Position numbers and translations under genes: made by a program. Below are positions 62,006 through 64,000 of a stretch of 64,000 bases of DNA, piece after piece. The notes below the pieces were generated by a model, which saw only the letters and a program-made list of their open reading frames with translations, was not told where the DNA came from and did no database searches. Origin of the DNA: Cnuella takakiae (GTDB taxonomy: Bacteria > Bacteroidota > Bacteroidia > Chitinophagales > Chitinophagaceae); NCBI RefSeq assembly GCF_001953305.1, contig NZ_MTFE01000010.1:3620252-3684251 (forward strand), given 5' to 3'. The first letter of the stretch is position 1; every line of letters starts with the position of its first letter.

Positions 62006-64000
62006 CTAAATTGAAAAAGCGGTGTCAACAATCTCGGCCTGCTCCTGCGCATGCACTTTGGAATAACCGGTAGCCGTGGCAGCACCAGGCTGGCGGCTGA
62101 TGATACCAAAGTTGATGTTCTTCAGGTTCATCTGCAGGAAGGAAGCGGCACCCATGTTCAGCGGTTCTTCCTGAACCCAGAACCAGGTGGCATTGCTGTA
62201 CTTGTCGTACAGCGCTTCCAGTTGTTTGGCAGGCAGCGGGTACAGTTGTTCCATGCGGATGATGGCAACATCTTTACGGCCTTCCTTGGCTTGCTTTTCA
62301 GCAAGGTCGTAATAAACCTTACCGCTACAAAACAGCACTTTGCTTACATCCGATGCGTTGCCAACAAAAGCATCGTCAATCACCTCTTTGAATCCACCCG
62401 TGGTAAATTCTGTGATATGCGAATAGGTGGCTGGCAAACGCAATGGCGCCTTTGGCGAAAAGTTGATCAGCGGCTTGCGGAAAGGCAGGGCCAGCTGGCG
62501 GCGCAGCACATGGAAGAAGTTGGCGGCAGTGGTGATATTGGTAACAAACATGTTATTTTCCGCACACAGCTGCAGGAAGCGCTCCAGGCGGGCACTTGAG
62601 TGTTCGGGGCCCTGTCCTTCATAACCATGGGGCAGCAACATCACCAACCCATTCATCCGCTGCCATTTCGTTTCGGCAGAAGCAATGAACTGGTCGATGA
62701 TGATTTGTGCACCGTTGGCAAAATCACCAAATTGGGCTTCCCACAATACCAGGGCATTGGGGTTGGCCATGGCATAACCATATTCAAAACCCAACACGGC
62801 ATATTCGCTGAGCAGGGAGTTGTAAATTTTAAAACACTGCTTGCCATCGGCGGCAAACTGGTTTACCCGGTTGAATTCGGCATTGGTGTTTTCGTCGCGT
62901 ATTACAGCATGGCGATGCGAGAAGGTACCACGTTTCACATCCTGTCCGCTCATACGCACTTCCTTGCCTTCAGCAACAAGTGATGCATAAGCCAGCAGTT
63001 CGCCAGTAGCCCAGTCAATCTTTTGTTCCGCATCAAAAAGCTTCACCTTGTCCTGGAGCAGCTTGTCCACTTTACGCAGCGGCTGAAATCCTTCTGGCGA
63101 TTTCATCAAACCTGTAAAGAGGCGGCGCACTTCCTCTTCAGAAACAGCTGTTACAGGCGATGCATCAAAGTCGTTGGCCGTTGCCCGGCGCAGGCTCTGC
63201 CACCACAGTTCGGGTTGCTGGAATTTATAAGGCAGCGGGTTTTGTTTGATCTCATCCAGGCGGTCTTGCAGGTCGCTCCAGAATTGCTTTTCCATTTCCT
63301 TGGCCAGTTCCTGTGCATCGCTTTCGCCATGTTGCAGCAAGTACTGTACATAGGTTTCGCGTGGATTGGCATGTTTGTCAATCAGCGCGTACAGAGCAGG
63401 CTGGGTAAACTTCGGATCATCACCTTCGTTGTGTCCATGGCGACGATAGCATACCATATCAATGAAGATATCAGAATTGAACTGCTGGCGGTAACGGGTG
63501 GCAATTTCCACGCAGCGTACCACAGACTCGGGATCATCGCCGTTAACATGCAGTACAGGTGCCTGCACCATTGCAGCTACAGAGGTACTGTAATCGGCAC
63601 TGCGTGCATCATCAAAGTCGGTAGTAAAACCAATCTGATTGTTGATCACAAAGTGCATGGTACCACCGGTGTAGTAACCTTTCAGGTTGCTCATCTGCAG
63701 TATCTCGTACACAATTCCCTGGCCTGCAACAGATGCATCACCATGGATCAGGATGGGCAGTACGGCATCAAATTCAGAGTCGTACAACACATCTGCTTTT
63801 GCACGGCTATAACCCAGCACAACAGGATCCACCGCTTCAAGGTGCGAAGGGTTGGGCGCCAGTTTCAGGTTAACAGTATTGCCGTTCACGGTTTGTACTT
63901 CTGAAGAAAAACCAAGGTGGTATTTTACGTCACCGCTGCCCATAGTTTGGTCGGGGATTGCGGTGCCTTCAAACTCGGTAAAGATTTGTTCGTAAGTCTT
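62006..64000 (-). CDS. sucA: 2-oxoglutarate dehydrogenase E1, 5' part outside the window
   Basis: 664 residues of the C-terminal two thirds are visible; the frame runs without a stop to the window edge and already codes KTYEQIFTEFEGTAIPDQ there. An ATG at 63943 is internal (SGDVKYHLGF). Motifs: LAPNPSHLEAVDPVV, GDASVAGQGIVYEILQMS, NNQIGFTTDF, CYRRHGHNEGDDP (thiamine diphosphate site), SGQDVKRGTFSHRHAV and LPHGYEGQGPEHSSAR. It decarboxylates 2-oxoglutarate and loads the succinyl group on the E2 lipoyl arm. The two genes are in the classical sucA-sucB order. Confidence 0.97.
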   Translation of the reverse strand, partial: KTYEQIFTEFEGTAIPDQTMGSGDVKYHLGFSSEVQTVNGNTVNLKLAPNPSHLEAVDPVVLGYSRAKADVLYDSEFDAVLPILIHGDASVAGQGIVYEILQMSNLKGYYTGGTMHFVINNQIGFTTDFDDARSADYSTSVAAMVQAPVLHVNGDDPESVVRCVEIATRYRQQFNSDIFIDMVCYRRHGHNEGDDPKFTQPALYALIDKHANPRETYVQYLLQHGESDAQELAKEMEKQFWSDLQDRLDEIKQNPLPYKFQQPELWWQSLRRATANDFDASPVTAVSEEEVRRLFTGLMKSPEGFQPLRKVDKLLQDKVKLFDAEQKIDWATGELLAYASLVAEGKEVRMSGQDVKRGTFSHRHAVIRDENTNAEFNRVNQFAADGKQCFKIYNSLLSEYAVLGFEYGYAMANPNALVLWEAQFGDFANGAQIIIDQFIASAETKWQRMNGLVMLLPHGYEGQGPEHSSARLERFLQLCAENNMFVTNITTAANFFHVLRRQLALPFRKPLINFSPKAPLRLPATYSHITEFTTGGFKEVIDDAFVGNASDVSKVLFCSGKVYYDLAEKQAKEGRKDVAIIRMEQLYPLPAKQLEALYDKYSNATWFWVQEEPLNMGAASFLQMNLKNINFGIISRQPGAATATGYSKVHAQEQAEIVDTAFSI

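Noticed and set aside
63023-63904. Open frame of 293 codons opposite sucA
   Set aside because: Shadow of a confidently identified gene.

Overview
The window looks like a chromosomal stretch of a Bacteroidota bacterium, most likely in the Chitinophagaceae/Chitinophagales. The reasons are an Oar-type TonB-dependent receptor, a TamB-like giant protein, a subtilase with a type IX secretion C-terminal sorting domain, many Bacteroidota-style lipoproteins, PepSY-like and DUF3072 proteins, and Bacteroidota -7 promoter elements (TAnnTTTG) in front of several genes. The family-level placement is inference. I see no rRNA, tRNA, CRISPR array, prophage or complete insertion sequence.

Layout. 0-3.3 kb: a lipoprotein, a DUF1080 protein, a methyltransferase and a VOC protein. 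3.5-14.7 kb is a mainly minus-strand catabolic/secreted block: a ThuA-glucose/sorbosone dehydrogenase-PKD-cytochrome c fusion, a sodium:solute symporter with a 40-residue membrane partner, a PIG-L deacetylase with a 55-residue membrane protein, and an M14 carboxypeptidase. 14.8-23.1 kb (plus): gamma-glutamyltransferase, a small membrane protein, isoaspartyl peptidase/asparaginase and TamB. 23.4-28.0 kb: ribBA divergent from the Oar-like receptor. 28-30.7 kb is an AT-rich stretch with an outer-membrane-barrel-like protein and a rhamnosyltransferase-like protein. 30.7-33.2 kb (minus): AlkB-like dioxygenase, CPBP membrane protease, esterase. 33.3-42.5 kb (plus): an ATP-grasp protein, a GCS2-type carboxylate-amine ligase, an amidase, a frameshifted DUF559 endonuclease inside a long inverted repeat, an amidohydrolase, a class I glutamine amidotransferase, a hydrolase, a small lipoprotein with an in-frame TGA, and an ArsC/Spx-like protein. 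42.6-46.0 kb: LTA-synthase-like phosphotransferase and queA. 46.3-52.9 kb (minus): lysC, Ldh-type dehydrogenase, Gfo/Idh/MocA oxidoreductase, FAD oxidoreductase and ssb. 53.3-58.5 kb (mostly plus): PepSY-like protein, DUF3072 (minus), mnmA, lipoprotein, subtilase. 58.5-64 kb (minus): RsmB-type RNA methyltransferase, lipoprotein, sucB/odhB and the 3' two thirds of sucA, which runs off the window.

Three things stand out. First, intergenic DNA is rich in long inverted repeats whose arms are made of short tandem words: heptamers at 24.65-24.77 and 34.31-34.46 kb, CGCAAAG/CACAAAG words at 8.97-9.22 and 39.79-39.93 kb, and C/G-tract arms at 37.39-38.13 and 46.02-46.24 kb. The 37.4-38.1 kb copy encloses a Vsr-like DUF559 endonuclease gene and appears to have damaged the start of the next gene. 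Second, an array of ACCTNNNAGGT double palindromes at 12.0-12.16 kb keeps pairing although the three-base core differs in each copy. Third, an ATP-grasp enzyme, a carboxylate-amine ligase and a glutamine amidotransferase lie within 7.5 kb and may make a peptide- or amide-type small molecule.

Starts were chosen from signal peptides, motif positions and promoter placement, because Shine-Dalgarno sequences are weak in this group. No homology search was possible; family calls rest on recognising motifs by eye.
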